A stretch of DNA of 64,000 nt from Beggiatoa alba B18LD (lineage in GTDB: Bacteria > Pseudomonadota > Gammaproteobacteria > Beggiatoales > Beggiatoaceae): the NCBI RefSeq assembly GCF_000245015.1, contig NZ_JH600070.1, positions 2,961,511 to 3,025,510 on the forward strand. The letters are read 5' to 3'. Below, piece after piece: positions 36,537 through 47,456 of this stretch (positions are counted from its first letter, which is position 1; every line of letters begins with the position of its first letter). The notes under the pieces were generated by a model, which made no database searches, was not told the DNA's origin, and saw only the letters and a program-made list of their open reading frames with translations. The translations under genes and the position numbers were made by a program.

Positions 36537-36573
36537 AAAAATCTGGACTAAATTTATTCTTCTTTATCTTAAT

Positions 36574-36649
36574 TGGTGGGTGTTGAGGGGCTTGAACCCC
36601 CGACCCCCGCCTTGTAAGGGCGATGCTCTACCAACTGAGCTAAACACCC
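36574..36649 (-). tRNA. tRNA-Val (anticodon TAC)
   Basis: Cloverleaf with acceptor GGGTGTT/AACACCC, D arm GCTCAGTTGGTAGAGC, anticodon loop TTACA within CGCCCTTACAAGGCG, discriminator A and encoded CCA. 37 bp upstream of tRNA-Asp in the same transcript. Confidence 0.96.
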
Positions 36650-36714
36650 ACTTAACCAATCAATGAAGAACACATTATAGACACATAAAAACGATATTGC
36701 AAGTTTTTTTAAAA

Positions 36715-36987
36715 TTAATTCACAGAATCTTTCAGTGCTTTGCCTGGTTTAAAGACAGGCACTTTTGCCGCTTTAATATCCAATGGCTTGCCTGTCCGTG
36801 GATTACGTCCTGTCCGTGCAGCACGTTCACGTACGGTAAATGTCCCAAACCCGATTAACGTGACAGTGTCATTTTCTGTTAAAGCCTTTTTGATACTATC
36901 CAGTACTGCATCAACAGCTTTTGCGGCTGTTGTTTTAGGAATATCAATAGATTCAGCGACTGCCTGAACGAGTTCCGATTTGTTCAT
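36715..36987 (-). CDS. hupB: DNA-binding protein HU
   Basis: Small nucleoid protein that bends DNA. The 90-aa sequence is standard: MNKSELVQAVAE start, GFGTF turn and the DNA-gripping arm RAARTGRNPRTGKPL. It lies downstream of lon on the same strand, the conserved clpX-lon-hupB-ppiD order. Confidence 0.96.
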   Translation of the reverse strand: MNKSELVQAVAESIDIPKTTAAKAVDAVLDSIKKALTENDTVTLIGFGTFTVRERAARTGRNPRTGKPLDIKAAKVPVFKPGKALKDSVN

Positions 36988-37091
36988 TATTTTCCCCCGT
37001 TTTACGTGGATTAAGAAGTTAACATCAAGAAATGCTTAAATTTACCATTCAACCAAACACATAGGCAATAAACATGCCTTAAGACAAAACA

Positions 37092-37115
37092 GGCAGATTG
37101 CCTAGGCAATCTGCC
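37092..37115 (-). terminator. Hairpin between lon and hupB
   Basis: GGCAGATTGCC/GGCAATCTGCC, an 11-bp stem, 15 bp after the lon stop. Only a weak T-rich tail (TGTTTTGTCTT) follows on the minus strand. Confidence 0.6.
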
Positions 37116-37129
37116 CTCATTGTATCACG

Positions 37130-39574
37130 TTAATGTGTTTGTACACTCTGTTTTTTCTGAATATTCGTGGCTTCTACCACAGTTTGTTCTTCTCCTACCG
37201 CTTCTTCTTCACGAGTTGCCAAAGGTGTTGGCATGTGCTGTAAAGCGATTTCCAATACTTCATCAATCCATTTTACTGGATGAATATCAATATTTTTCTT
37301 TATATTATCAGGTATTTCTTGCAGTTCGCGTTTATTTTCATCAGGGATCAACACGGTTCGAATTCCGCCCCGTAACGCGGCAAGCAGTTTTTCTTTCAGC
37401 CCGCCAATGGGTAAAACTTCGCCCCGTAGTGTGATTTCTCCTGTCATGGCAACGTCAGCTTTTACAGGAATATTCGTCAATATAGAGACAATAGCCGTAC
37501 ACATACTAATCCCTGCGCTAGGACCATCTTTAGGTGTAGCTCCTTCAGGGACATGAATATGTAAGTCATATTTCTGATAAAAGTCGTTGGTAATTCCTAA
37601 AGAATCAGCGCGACTTCTCACAACACTCATGGCGGCTTGAATAGACTCTTGCATCACATCGCCTAACTGTCCTGTATATGACAGTTTGCCTTTACCTGGC
37701 ATGATTGCTGTTTCAATGGTTAATAAATCACCCCCAACTTCTGTCCATGCCAAGCCAGTGACTTGTCCAATACGGTCTTCTTCTTTGGCACGACCATAGC
37801 GGAAACGTTGTACGCCAAGATATTTTTCTAAATTACGTGGCGTAATGGTGATTTTTTTCACTGTCGGTTTTAGTAAAATCTCTTTGACGACTTTACGGCA
37901 TAATTTAGCAATTTCGCGTTCTAAATTACGCACGCCTGCTTCACGGGTGTAAAAACGCACAATATCACGAATTGCCGCTTCATTGATGCTGATTTCTTCT
38001 TTCTTTAACCCATTATTTTTAAGCTGCTTGTTAATAAGGTAGTTAAGCGCGATATTGACCTTTTCATCTTCGGTATAACCTGAAAGACGAATAACTTCCA
38101 TACGATCCAGCAGGGCAGCAGGAATATTCAGCGTGTTTGCCGTCGCAACGAACATAATATCGGACAAATCATAGTCGATTTCTAAATAATGATCGTTGAA
38201 TGTATGATTTTGTTCGGGGTCTAACACTTCTAGTAAGGCAGATGCTGGATCCCCACGGAAATCCATTGCCATCTTGTCCACTTCATCCAGTAAAAAGAGG
38301 GGATTACGTGTGCCAACTTTAACAAGGTTTTGTACGATTTTACCTGGCATAGAGCCGATGTAAGTACGGCGATGCCCACGAATTTCTGCTTCATCACGTA
38401 CACCACCTAATGCCATACGGATAAATTTGCGGTTTGTTGCACGTGCAATGGATTGACCAAGTGAAGTTTTACCAACACCAGGGGGACCAACAAGGCAAAG
38501 AATTGGTCCTTTAAGTTTGTTAACCCGTTGTTGCACAGCTAAGTATTCTAAAATGCGTTCTTTGACCTTTTCTAAACCATAATGATCAGCTTCTAAAATC
38601 TTTTCCGCTTTGGCAATGTCACGACTAATTTTTGAACGTTTGCGCCATGGAACATTGACGAGTACATCAATATAGTTGCGCACGACCGTTGCCTCAGCCG
38701 ACATTGGAGACATCAACTTGAGCTTGTTTAACTCATTATAAGCTTTTGCTTTTGCTTCTTTAGGCATACCCGCTTCTTCAATTTTACGGGTCAATTCGTC
38801 GATTTCACTAGGAACTTCTTCTAATTCGCCTAATTCTTTTTGAATGGCTTTCATTTGCTCATTCAAATAGTATTCGCGCTGACTCTTTTCCATTTGCCCT
38901 TTGACACGTTTCCGTATCCGCTTTTCAATTTGGAGCAAATCGATTTCGGATTCCATCAGGGCAATGAGGTGTTCTAAACGATCTCTAATATTAGTGATTT
39001 CTAAAATCTTTTGTTTTTCTTCGATTTTAATTGCCATATGAGCAGCAATGGTATCTGCTAAACGGCTGGGTTCATCAATACTGGATAAAGAACTGAGGAT
39101 TTCGGGTGGAACTTTTTTGTTGAGTTTGATGTATTGATCAAAGTGAGAAGTAATTGAACGGGCTAAGACTTCAACCTCGCGTTCATTTCCTTCTGAAGAG
39201 GCTAAGGGCATTACTTGCGCAGAGAACATATCATCAACAGATAAGAAATTGATAATTTTAGCGCGCTCTCCTCCCTCTACTAAAACTTTGCTAGTTCCAT
39301 CAGGTAATTTCAGGAGTTGCAAGATATTAGAAACGGTACCAATACGATAAATATCTTCAATATTGGGTTCGTCTTCGGCTGCATTTTTTTGTGCCACTAA
39401 CAGAATTTGTTTATCTGTTTTCATGGCTTGTTCAAGGGCATGAATGGATTTTGCACGCCCTACAAAGAGTGGGATAACCATGTGGGGATAAACGACGACA
39501 TCCCGTAATGGTAACACTGGCAACACTAAGCGTTGATCCTCGATCACTTCTGAGGTTTTGTCATCGTACGCCAT
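37130..39574 (-). CDS. lon: ATP-dependent protease Lon
   Basis: Homohexameric AAA+ protease that degrades misfolded and regulatory proteins. The 814-aa protein has the N-terminal substrate domain ([15 protein letters not shown]), Walker [12 protein letters not shown], Walker [11 protein letters not shown], and the Ser-Lys catalytic dyad: DGPSAGISM and [14 protein letters not shown]. An AGAGGA ribosome site precedes the start. Likely heat-shock controlled. Confidence 0.97.
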   Translation of the reverse strand: MAYDDKTSEVIEDQRLVLPVLPLRDVVVYPHMVIPLFVGRAKSIHALEQAMKTDKQILLVAQKNAAEDEPNIEDIYRIGTVSNILQLLKLPDGTSKVLVEGGERAKIINFLSVDDMFSAQVMPLASSEGNEREVEVLARSITSHFDQYIKLNKKVPPEILSSLSSIDEPSRLADTIAAHMAIKIEEKQKILEITNIRDRLEHLIALMESEIDLLQIEKRIRKRVKGQMEKSQREYYLNEQMKAIQKELGELEEVPSEIDELTRKIEEAGMPKEAKAKAYNELNKLKLMSPMSAEATVVRNYIDVLVNVPWRKRSKISRDIAKAEKILEADHYGLEKVKERILEYLAVQQRVNKLKGPILCLVGPPGVGKTSLGQSIARATNRKFIRMALGGVRDEAEIRGHRRTYIGSMPGKIVQNLVKVGTRNPLFLLDEVDKMAMDFRGDPASALLEVLDPEQNHTFNDHYLEIDYDLSDIMFVATANTLNIPAALLDRMEVIRLSGYTEDEKVNIALNYLINKQLKNNGLKKEEISINEAAIRDIVRFYTREAGVRNLEREIAKLCRKVVKEILLKPTVKKITITPRNLEKYLGVQRFRYGRAKEEDRIGQVTGLAWTEVGGDLLTIETAIMPGKGKLSYTGQLGDVMQESIQAAMSVVRSRADSLGITNDFYQKYDLHIHVPEGATPKDGPSAGISMCTAIVSILTNIPVKADVAMTGEITLRGEVLPIGGLKEKLLAALRGGIRTVLIPDENKRELQEIPDNIKKNIDIHPVKWIDEVLEIALQHMPTPLATREEEAVGEEQTVVEATNIQKKQSVQTH

Positions 39575-39674
39575 AAAGAATCCTCTATATATTCAGATGC
39601 GACACACGCACCCGAAAGAAACAGTAAAAACCACTGTTCTTGATAGTAGTGCTACGCCTAGACAATTCAAGGCT

Positions 39675-39694
39675 CTCAGGCATCACTGCCTGAG
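39675..39694. repeat. Hairpin between clpX and lon
   Basis: CTCAGGCA/TGCCTGAG with a 4-nt loop, just after the clpX stop. The T-run is on the plus-strand side, so for clpX it is a hairpin without a classic tail. Confidence 0.5.
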
Positions 39695-39706
39695 TTTTTA
39701 CGGGCA

Positions 39707-40990
39707 CTAATCAGATGCAACACGTTGCTTTTCTGTGTTCTTGTATAAAATAAGTGGTTTTGATTCGCCTTCAATGACTGTTTCATCAACGATGACTTTC
39801 GCCACGTTTTCCATAGAGGGCAGATCGTACATGGTTTCTAATAGAATATTTTCTAAGATAGAACGTAGTCCACGTGCACCTGTATTGCGAGCAAGGGCTT
39901 TACGGGCAATAGCTTTGAGGACTTCATCACGAAACTCTAATTTTGCCCCTTCCATCTCAAACAATTTAATATACTGTTTGGTCAGTGCATTTTTAGGTTC
40001 AACCAGAATTTTGACCAGTTGTTCTTCTGTCAGTTCTTCTAAGGTTGTGATAATGGGTAAACGACCAATAAATTCGGGAATTAAACCGTATTTAATTAGG
40101 TCTTCTGGCTCTACGCCGTGTAGGAGTTCGGTAATATTGCGTTTATCATCGTTGCTACGGACTTCCGCAGAAAAACCAATACCGCTTTTTTCTGAACGGG
40201 CACGGATAACTTTTTCTAACCCTGCAAATGCACCACCACAAATAAAGAGCATGTTGGTGGTATCAACTTGTAAAAACTCTTGTTGGGGATGTTTTCTGCC
40301 GCCTTGGGGTGGAACAGAGGCGATTGTCCCTTCAATGAGTTTTAATAGGGCTTGTTGTACCCCTTCGCCAGAAACATCTCGCGTAATTGAGGGATTATCT
40401 GATTTACGAGAAATTTTATCGATTTCGTCGATGTAAATAATGCCTGTTTGTGCCTTTTCTACATCATAATCACACTTTTGTAAGAGTTTTTGAATGATGT
40501 TTTCTACATCCTCACCGACATAACCTGCTTCGGTTAAGGTTGTTGCATCTGCCATGGTAAAGGGCACGTTGAGAAAACGCGCAAGTGTCTCAGCTAGCAG
40601 GGTTTTACCTGAACCTGTAGGACCAATGAGGAGAATATTGCTTTTGGCAATTTCTACTTCATTTTTCTTGTTCAGTTGGGTTTCAACCCGTTTGTAGTGA
40701 TTATAGACAGCAACAGACAAAACCTTTTTGGCGTGTTCTTGTCCAATCACATACTCATCTAAATGTTGATGAATTTCATGTGGCGTTGGAAGTTTGCGAC
40801 GTGCATTTGCATCTGCGTGTTCCTGAACTTCTTCACGAATAATATCGTTACAAAGTTCAACGCATTCGTCGCAAATAAAAACGGAAGGGCCTGCAATCAG
40901 TTTACGAACTTCATGCTGGCTCTTACCACAAAAAGAACAATAGAGTAAGCGGTCATCACTGCCATGTCTGGCTTTTCTATCATCACTCAT
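39707..40990 (-). CDS. clpX: ATP-dependent Clp protease ATP-binding subunit ClpX
   Basis: AAA+ unfoldase that feeds ClpP. The 427-aa protein has the N-terminal zinc finger (Cys18, Cys21, Cys40, Cys43), Walker A GPTGSGKT at 123-130, Walker [11 protein letters not shown], the pore loop GYVGEDV and the ClpP-binding IGF-type loop. It lies 72 bp downstream of clpP. Confidence 0.97.
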   Translation of the reverse strand: MSDDRKARHGSDDRLLYCSFCGKSQHEVRKLIAGPSVFICDECVELCNDIIREEVQEHADANARRKLPTPHEIHQHLDEYVIGQEHAKKVLSVAVYNHYKRVETQLNKKNEVEIAKSNILLIGPTGSGKTLLAETLARFLNVPFTMADATTLTEAGYVGEDVENIIQKLLQKCDYDVEKAQTGIIYIDEIDKISRKSDNPSITRDVSGEGVQQALLKLIEGTIASVPPQGGRKHPQQEFLQVDTTNMLFICGGAFAGLEKVIRARSEKSGIGFSAEVRSNDDKRNITELLHGVEPEDLIKYGLIPEFIGRLPIITTLEELTEEQLVKILVEPKNALTKQYIKLFEMEGAKLEFRDEVLKAIARKALARNTGARGLRSILENILLETMYDLPSMENVAKVIVDETVIEGESKPLILYKNTEKQRVASD

Positions 40991-41062
40991 TGTGAGTCAC
41001 CTCAATTAGGGACTGCATAAAACGGGCATCTTAATGACATCATGCCACTTATACATACAATC

Positions 41063-41704
41063 TTACGGTTTAGGAGCGGCAAGGGCTTGTCGCGTGGTTA
41101 ATACAGCGTCAATTAAGCCATATTTCATTGCTTCATCAGCCGACATGAAGTTATCTCTATCGGTATCACGGGCGATGGTTTCTAAAGGCTGACCTGTATG
41201 TTTAACTAGGATATTATTCAAACGATCGCGGACTTTCAAGATTTCACGGGCATGAATATCAATATCGGTCGCTTGCCCTTGGAAGCCACCTAATGGTTGG
41301 TGAATCATGACACGAGAATGAGGTAAACAATAGCGTTTGCCTGCAGCACCGCTTGCGAGGAGTAGCGCGCCCATACTGGAGGCTTGTCCAATGCAAAGAG
41401 TGCTTACATTAGGCTTGATGAATTGGATAGTATCGTAAATAGACATGCCCGCCGTCACAGAGCCGCCTGGGGAGTTGATATATAAGTGAATATCTTTGTC
41501 GGGATTTTCTGATTCTAAAAATAACAGCTGGGCAACGATAAGATTAGCCATGTAGTCTTCAACTTGTCCTACAAGGAAAATTAATCGTTCTTTTAAGAGG
41601 CGAGAATAAATATCATATGACCGTTCGCCTCTGGCTGACTGTTCGACAACGATAGGAACTAAATTCCCTGCTGCTTGAATATCCGATATTATCCTGTCTT
41701 TCAT
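41063..41704 (-). CDS. clpP: ATP-dependent Clp protease proteolytic subunit ClpP
   Basis: Tetradecameric serine protease. The 213-aa protein has catalytic Ser110 (GQASSMGA), His135 (RVMIHQP) and a conserved Asp near 180. A short N-terminal extension may be a propeptide. It follows tig by 10 bp, the usual tig-clpP-clpX order. Confidence 0.97.
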   Translation of the reverse strand: MKDRIISDIQAAGNLVPIVVEQSARGERSYDIYSRLLKERLIFLVGQVEDYMANLIVAQLLFLESENPDKDIHLYINSPGGSVTAGMSIYDTIQFIKPNVSTLCIGQASSMGALLLASGAAGKRYCLPHSRVMIHQPLGGFQGQATDIDIHAREILKVRDRLNNILVKHTGQPLETIARDTDRDNFMSADEAMKYGLIDAVLTTRQALAAPKP

Positions 41705-41714
41705 GACGTACCGC

Positions 41715-43040
41715 CTACTTGTTGTTTTCGTGTTGTTCCATCACTGCATCAAATGACATGGGTATTTCGGTCACTTGTGCTTTCTCGACTAACCACTCAA
41801 CGATTTGCTCTTCTAAAACGACAGATTCAACTTGTTCTAATCGTTGAGGGTCTGCATAGTACCACTTAATAACGACTTCAGGTTCTTCGTAGGTAGATGC
41901 AACGGTTTCAATCATTTCCCGTACTTTGTCTGCACGCACTTTAATGTTATTGGCGCGAACTAATTCAGACATTAACATGCCTAAGCGAACACGACGTTGT
42001 GCCCGTTCTTCAAACATGGCGGGCTCTGGTTGAACATTGCTATTCATACCTGCGTCGCGTAGCTCTTGAAGCATGTTTTGTACCATGCGTTGTGTTTCAT
42101 GGGCAACCATGGCTTTAGGTACTTCAAGCGGATTGTTTTTTAACAGGATTTCTAATACTTGCTGTTTAACCTTGTTTGTAACAGCAAACTTCAGCTCACG
42201 CTCCATATTGTCACGCACTTCTTTATAGAGTGCATCTAATTCACCTGAAGCAACCCCAAGAGATTTAATGAAGTCTTCATTAATTTCGGGTAATTTAGGT
42301 TTTGCGACTTCGTGAACTTGGACAACAAAATGAACTGTTTTTCCAGCAATTTCACTATTTGTGTGTTCCGCTGGGAAGGATATATCGACTTCTCGCGTAT
42401 CTCCAGCACGCACACCTAACATGGCTTCACTGAAATTAGGCAGGATATTATTGGTGCGTTCATCCCCTAAAACCAAGCGTAATGCTTTTGCTTCATTGCC
42501 TTTAAAGGGATTTCCATCTACAGTGCCAACAAAATCAATGGTGATTTGGGAATCTTTTTCCGCAGGGGCATCTATATTTTCCCAATCTTGGCGTTGTTTC
42601 CGTAACTTTTCTAACATTTTGTCGATGTCTGGTTGAGTTACTTCAGCAACAGGTTTTTCAATGTTGAGGTTATCGATATTGACAGCACTAATTTCAGGGA
42701 AAATTTCAAAATCAGCGGTATAGGCTAAATCTTGAGAAAAATCGGTTAAATTACTTTTTAAATCAATTTTGGGCTGTCCAACAGGATGGAGTTTTTCTTG
42801 TTCTATAGCTTCTTTAAAGCTGCTTTCAATGAGTTCACCAATGACTTCTTGGCGGACTTGTCCACCGAATTTTTGCTCAACGACACGCAAGGGAATCTTA
42901 CCGGGACGAAAACCATTCACCTTTACAGTATGTGACAACTCCTTGATACGGCTTTGAATTTTTTCTTCAATCCGTTCTTTAGGAACACCGATGGTCATAC
43001 GGCGTTCTAACGTACTGGTAGTTTCTACTGACACTTGCAT
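41715..43040 (-). CDS. tig: Trigger factor
   Basis: Ribosome-associated chaperone with prolyl isomerase activity. The 441-aa protein has the ribosome-binding tail with the GFRPGKIP signature near residue 43, an FKBP-like domain (about 160-245) and a long helical C-terminal chaperone domain. First gene of the tig-clpP-clpX-lon-hupB block. Confidence 0.96.
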   Translation of the reverse strand: MQVSVETTSTLERRMTIGVPKERIEEKIQSRIKELSHTVKVNGFRPGKIPLRVVEQKFGGQVRQEVIGELIESSFKEAIEQEKLHPVGQPKIDLKSNLTDFSQDLAYTADFEIFPEISAVNIDNLNIEKPVAEVTQPDIDKMLEKLRKQRQDWENIDAPAEKDSQITIDFVGTVDGNPFKGNEAKALRLVLGDERTNNILPNFSEAMLGVRAGDTREVDISFPAEHTNSEIAGKTVHFVVQVHEVAKPKLPEINEDFIKSLGVASGELDALYKEVRDNMERELKFAVTNKVKQQVLEILLKNNPLEVPKAMVAHETQRMVQNMLQELRDAGMNSNVQPEPAMFEERAQRRVRLGMLMSELVRANNIKVRADKVREMIETVASTYEEPEVVIKWYYADPQRLEQVESVVLEEQIVEWLVEKAQVTEIPMSFDAVMEQHENNK

Positions 43041-43086
43041 GTTGTATTGTAACCTCTTGTTGGAATCGTATAGAGAAGAAGGGGTA

Positions 43087-43168
43087 TGCGAAAGAAGAGA
43101 CTCGAACTCTTATGGGTTACCCCACTGGAACCTAAATCCAGCGCGTCTACCAGTTTCGCCACTTTCGC
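43087..43168 (-). tRNA. tRNA-Leu (anticodon TAG)
   Basis: Class II tRNA with long variable arm. Acceptor GCGAAAG/CTTTCGC, anticodon arm CTGGA-TTTAGGT-TCCAG, T arm GAGTTCGAGTCTC, discriminator A. The CCA is not encoded, unlike the other tRNAs in the window. Confidence 0.93.
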
Positions 43169-43399
43169 ATAAAAAGACATTAATAAATTAACAATAGCAA
43201 TACAGTCGCTCGCTGTATACCTGAACATTGCGCTGAATGATGGTCTTACCACTGTCAGGCAAACTTTTAAGGCAGGGAGACTGTCCGTTATTGGGACAAG
43301 TCGCATGTTGTATCTTTAAGCAGGAGTACACAGCTTTTCTATGGTTGATTGGGAAGCGTTATCTTAAGCGACCATACCTAAATGATACTAAAAAACGAA

Positions 43400-43419
43400 A
43401 CCCAGCAAGGAGGCTGGGT
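43400..43419 (-). terminator. Intrinsic terminator after tRNA-Lys
   Basis: ACCCAGC/GCTGGGT stem with a 6-nt loop, followed on the minus strand by TTCGTTTTTT. It is 11 bp beyond the tRNA 3' end. Confidence 0.8.
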
Positions 43420-43429
43420 AGATAAATTC

Positions 43430-43505
<76 letters not shown>

Positions 43506-43700
43506 TTAATAAAGAGCCAAATACTACTATATTTTTTTCTGATAGACAACAGGCATTTTGCTGGAAGTTGATTGTTCTGCATTTTACTGTTTTATTTTTA
43601 TCTAATTAAAATTATTAATTTTTTATAAATTTCAGGTGATGTTTTTAATTTATTTATTGTAGGATGCATCCTAATTTCTAGTTTTCTTGTCTCACAATTT

Positions 43701-44735
43701 ATGCGTATTTTACTGGTTAAGACCTCCTCGCTGGGCGATGTGATTCATACCTTACCCGCTTTGACCGATGCTTATCAACAACTGCCCCATTTGCAATGTG
43801 ATTGGGTTGTTGAGGAGGCGTTTAAAGAAATTCCGACGTGGCATCCTGCGGTTAAACAAGTGATTCCTTCCGCTGTGCGCCGTTGGCGTAGCAATGTTAA
43901 ACAGGCAATTCGTAGCGGGCAATGGCGGTATTTTAAAGAGAGCCTACAACAATGCCGTTATGATTATATTATTGATGCACAAGGTTTATTAAAAAGTGCG
44001 TTGATAGCATATCAAGCAAACGGCAAACGGGTTGGGCTTAATTGGTCATCTGCACGCGAGCCATTGGCTAGTTTGCTTTATCATCAACGCTACGCTGTCG
44101 CATGGAATCAACACGCCGTTACACGATTACGTCAACTATTTGCTGCCATCTTTGACTATCCATTGCCTGAAGCGATGCCTGATTATGGTATTCAAGATTT
44201 TTTTAAGCCTTTTAAAACTTTAAATACTCAGCCAACCGTGATTTTTCTACATGGTACAACATGGTCAAGCAAGCAATATCCTGAGGCGTATTGGTTTATA
44301 CTGGCAAGTTTAGCGGTACAAGCAGGGTTACAAGTGCGTTTACCTTATGGAAATGCGATAGAACAAAATATTGCAGAAAAAATTCGTGGTAATAATCCTG
44401 AACATATCCATTTAATTCCTAAAGGTTCGCTCACTGATATGGCAAAGGAATTATTGCAAGCGCAATTAGTGATTGGCGTTGATACAGGATTAGCGCATTT
44501 AGCCGCTGCGTTAAATGTTCCTGCGATAACGCTTTATGGTGCGACCCAACCTGCATGGACTGGGACAGTTGGTCTCAATCAAGTGACCTTGCAAACCGAG
44601 TTTGCTTGCTCTCCCTGTTTACAGAAACGCTGCCGTTATAAAGAAAGTGCCCCCGTTTATCCCGCTTGTTATGCGCAATTGCCTCCCCAAAAAATTTGGG
44701 AAATCGCACAACATTTATTAACTCATTCACCTTAA
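43701..44735 (+). CDS. waaC: Lipopolysaccharide heptosyltransferase I
   Basis: GT9 enzyme that adds the first heptose to Kdo of the LPS inner core. The 344-aa protein starts with MRILLVKTSSLGDVIHTLPA and has the nucleotide-sugar motif GVDTGLAHLAAAL near 258 and a GATQPAWTG segment. Soluble, acting at the inner face of the inner membrane. The next gene encodes a PIG-L deacetylase 27 bp downstream. Confidence 0.93.
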   Translation: MRILLVKTSSLGDVIHTLPALTDAYQQLPHLQCDWVVEEAFKEIPTWHPAVKQVIPSAVRRWRSNVKQAIRSGQWRYFKESLQQCRYDYIIDAQGLLKSALIAYQANGKRVGLNWSSAREPLASLLYHQRYAVAWNQHAVTRLRQLFAAIFDYPLPEAMPDYGIQDFFKPFKTLNTQPTVIFLHGTTWSSKQYPEAYWFILASLAVQAGLQVRLPYGNAIEQNIAEKIRGNNPEHIHLIPKGSLTDMAKELLQAQLVIGVDTGLAHLAAALNVPAITLYGATQPAWTGTVGLNQVTLQTEFACSPCLQKRCRYKESAPVYPACYAQLPPQKIWEIAQHLLTHSP

Positions 44736-44762
44736 GCTAATCAGAAAACACCTCATTATTTT

Positions 44763-45656
44763 ATGGAATCCTTCTTTATTCCTTATCAAGCGACCCAAAC
44801 TTTACCACAAGGCACTATTTTAGTGCTTGCGCCACACCCAGATGATGAAGTGTTTGGTTGTGGTGGTGCAATCATGCAACACATTGCACAGGGTAATACG
44901 GTACGGGTCATTATTTTAACGGATGGTAGTGCTGCAACAACTCACGCTGATGAGGATGCACGTCGGGCTTATATTCAATTACGTCAAGCAGAGAGTCGCC
45001 AAGCCGCAAAACACTTGGGATATGGAGAACCACTATTTTGGGAAATTCCTGACCGTCACTTACAAGTTGATTCACAACTCATCGAAAAGCTACGCGATTT
45101 TATAACTACAAATCAGATTCAACAGATTTACGCACCTTCTCCCGCAGAAATTCATCCCGACCACTATGCTTGTGCACAACTTGCGCTTTCACTTTTAGCG
45201 CAATTACCAATTACTTACATTATGTATGAAATTGGTATGCCTTTGCGCCCTAATCAACTGTTGGATATTACTCCGTATTTAGACCGTAAACAGCAAGCAA
45301 CAAATTGCTTTAGCTCACAATTATCCATTCAGGATTATGGGCGACATTTATACGGCTTAAATGTCTATCGTAGCTATACCCTGCCTGTCACTGTGATTGC
45401 AGCAGAAGCTTATTACGTTTTAACCCATGCAAATTGGCGAGAAAATCCATTCCGAGAGTTTGGCGAAAGCCGTCAAACAACCATCATGTCACAAATGGCG
45501 CGACAATTAACTGAGCAAGCACAGCGATTGACAGAACAGACACATACATTAGAGCGGGTTTATTACAGCACTTCATGGCGCGTTACTTATCCATTACGTG
45601 CCTTTAAACAGCATTGGCGATTATTAAAAAGATTACTGCATAAACTTGTCGCGTGA
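44763..45656 (+). CDS. PIG-L/LmbE-family deacetylase
   Basis: Zinc-dependent N-acetylglucosaminyl-type deacetylase. The zinc motif PHPDDEVFGCGG lies near residue 24 and the third ligand in EIHPDHYAC near 130. The 297-aa protein has an unusual C-terminal tail (about 230-297): coiled-coil-like MARQLTEQAQRLTEQ and a segment ending WRVTYPLRAFKQHWRLL that resembles the tails of glycan-biosynthesis glycosyltransferases. With waaC it probably modifies LPS or another glycan. Its 3' end overlaps cheB on the other strand by 24 bp. Confidence 0.85.
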   Translation: MESFFIPYQATQTLPQGTILVLAPHPDDEVFGCGGAIMQHIAQGNTVRVIILTDGSAATTHADEDARRAYIQLRQAESRQAAKHLGYGEPLFWEIPDRHLQVDSQLIEKLRDFITTNQIQQIYAPSPAEIHPDHYACAQLALSLLAQLPITYIMYEIGMPLRPNQLLDITPYLDRKQQATNCFSSQLSIQDYGRHLYGLNVYRSYTLPVTVIAAEAYYVLTHANWRENPFREFGESRQTTIMSQMARQLTEQAQRLTEQTHTLERVYYSTSWRVTYPLRAFKQHWRLLKRLLHKLVA

Positions 45657-46751
45657 TTCGCATAAAAATAAAATTTTGGGCGTGATTGACTGTAACGGCA
45701 GAATAAAGTCAACACCGCCCCAGTTAACTGCTTCACCAGGCATTCCCCAAACGATACTACTTTCCTTATCCTGTGCGATGGTTAAAGCCCCTGCATCGTG
45801 CATTTCTTTCATGCCCCGCGCCCCATCATCCCCCATACCCGTTAAAATCACGCCTATCGCGTTAGGTCCTACATTTTGCGCAATGGAACGAAATAAAACA
45901 TCGACGGAAGGGCGATGACGATTTACAGGCTGTCCATCATCCAAATGACAGACATAACGCGCTCCATCACGAACGACTAATAAATGATGACTACTACCAG
46001 GGGCAATATAGACATGACCTGGTAAAATCACATCTCCTTCTTTCGCCTCCAAAACCTGCATGGCGGAAATTTGGTTCATCCGATGCGTGAATGAAGTACT
46101 AAACGCCGCTGGGATATGTTGACTAATCACAATACCAGGCGCATTTGCAGGCATTCCCATCAATAAGGTTTTAATCGCCTCAGTCCCCCCAGTAGATGCA
46201 CCAATCGCAACAATTTTTTCAGTGGTTTTAAAATGGCGGGAAAAAGCGGGGGGGGTACTTTCTAAAATGATATCGGCAGAAAATTTAGGCGCGACTTTTA
46301 AGGTCGCAAGTACTGGCACTAATTTTTTATTATCTATCAATGGACGAACTTTTGCCTCTGCCGCCATTCTAATTTTGCCGTTAATTTCATTAGCATATTC
46401 GTAAAAAGTATCTGCAATATCAATTTTAGGCTTAGAAACGTAATCAATCGCCCCATACTCTAACGCTTGTAACGTCGTGTCTGCGCCTTTCTCTGTTAAC
46501 GCTGAAACCATCACCACAGGCATAGGATGCAAGCGCATTAAATTACGCAAAAATGCCAAGCCATCCATACGTGGCATTTCCACATCCAAGGTTAAAACAT
46601 CAGGATTTAACTCTTTAATCTTCCGTTTAGCAATATAAGGGTCACCAGCCGTACCAACGACCTCTAAATCAGGGGTTGCATTGATAATTTTGCTCAACAT
46701 CTGACGCATCAGTGCAGAATCGTCGACCACTAAAACCCGTATTTTAGCCAC
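45633..46751 (-). CDS. cheB: Chemotaxis protein-glutamate methylesterase CheB
   Basis: Response regulator that demethylates and deamidates chemoreceptors. The 372-aa protein has a receiver domain with phospho-acceptor Asp56 (LTLDVEMP) and a C-terminal methylesterase with Ser in GASTGGTEA, His in SQHIPAAFS and Asp in GMGDDGARG. Follows cheD by 19 bp. Confidence 0.95.
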   Translation of the reverse strand: MAKIRVLVVDDSALMRQMLSKIINATPDLEVVGTAGDPYIAKRKIKELNPDVLTLDVEMPRMDGLAFLRNLMRLHPMPVVMVSALTEKGADTTLQALEYGAIDYVSKPKIDIADTFYEYANEINGKIRMAAEAKVRPLIDNKKLVPVLATLKVAPKFSADIILESTPPAFSRHFKTTEKIVAIGASTGGTEAIKTLLMGMPANAPGIVISQHIPAAFSTSFTHRMNQISAMQVLEAKEGDVILPGHVYIAPGSSHHLLVVRDGARYVCHLDDGQPVNRHRPSVDVLFRSIAQNVGPNAIGVILTGMGDDGARGMKEMHDAGALTIAQDKESSIVWGMPGEAVNWGGVDFILPLQSITPKILFLCESRDKFMQ

Positions 46752-46770
46752 TTGATTGCCTCAATCATGA

Positions 46771-47394
46771 TTAAAATAAATCCACGTCTCCGCCCACAGG
46801 TTGTTTTTGCAAGTTGGACTGATACATTTTTTCCCGTTCGAGGATAGCCTGCTCCATCGCCCGTAATTTTTTAATTCTCACTAAACCTGTAAGCGGATAA
46901 AACATGATTTTACGCGGATAAATATCGCCCAAATCTTCCGCAACTAATTTTAATCCTTCTAAGCGCACATAGTTTCTAACAAACTCAATATTTTGTTGTC
47001 CGATATTTGCCATATTCTTCATAATTTGCCCCCCCCCGAATAACTTCACCTCCAAATACTGACGTTTTCCCCCATACTTTAAAATCTCGTTCACCACATG
47101 CTCCATTGCATAATTCCCATAACGCATGGCAGCACTCACATGAGTTGCCTCCCACTCTGACGAATTTAACTGCTGTGCAGGCAACATAAAATGATTCATT
47201 CCCCCAATATTATTCACGACATCCCGAATACAAGCGGAGACACAAGACCCCACCACCGTTGTGATAATCTCATCATGGCGGGTTACATATGATTCACCAG
47301 GCAATATTTTTGCGATATGTGCATGAATATGATAATCCCAGTAACGTTTGATATGCTCATAACCGGGTAAAGTACGTGGTGGCTCTGGAGGCAT
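46771..47394 (-). CDS. cheD: Chemoreceptor glutamine deamidase CheD
   Basis: Deamidates receptor glutamines. The 207-aa protein has the catalytic Cys in VVGSCVSAC and His in IGGMNHFMLP; the GGG motif (KLFGGGQIM) follows. It lies between cheR and cheB, consistent with one adaptation operon. Confidence 0.93.
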   Translation of the reverse strand: MPPEPPRTLPGYEHIKRYWDYHIHAHIAKILPGESYVTRHDEIITTVVGSCVSACIRDVVNNIGGMNHFMLPAQQLNSSEWEATHVSAAMRYGNYAMEHVVNEILKYGGKRQYLEVKLFGGGQIMKNMANIGQQNIEFVRNYVRLEGLKLVAEDLGDIYPRKIMFYPLTGLVRIKKLRAMEQAILEREKMYQSNLQKQPVGGDVDLF

Positions 47395-47456
47395 TCTGAA
47401 TATCTGAAAAGGTCGTACAATAAATAAAACGACTTGCTAACACTAACCGCGTTAAA

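Noticed and set aside
39735-40436. 233-aa ORF on the plus strand
   Set aside because: Antisense shadow of clpX.
43025-43306. 93-aa ORF with AKVAKLVDALDLGSS segment
   Set aside because: It reads through tRNA-Leu; the segment is the usual spurious tRNA-Leu translation.
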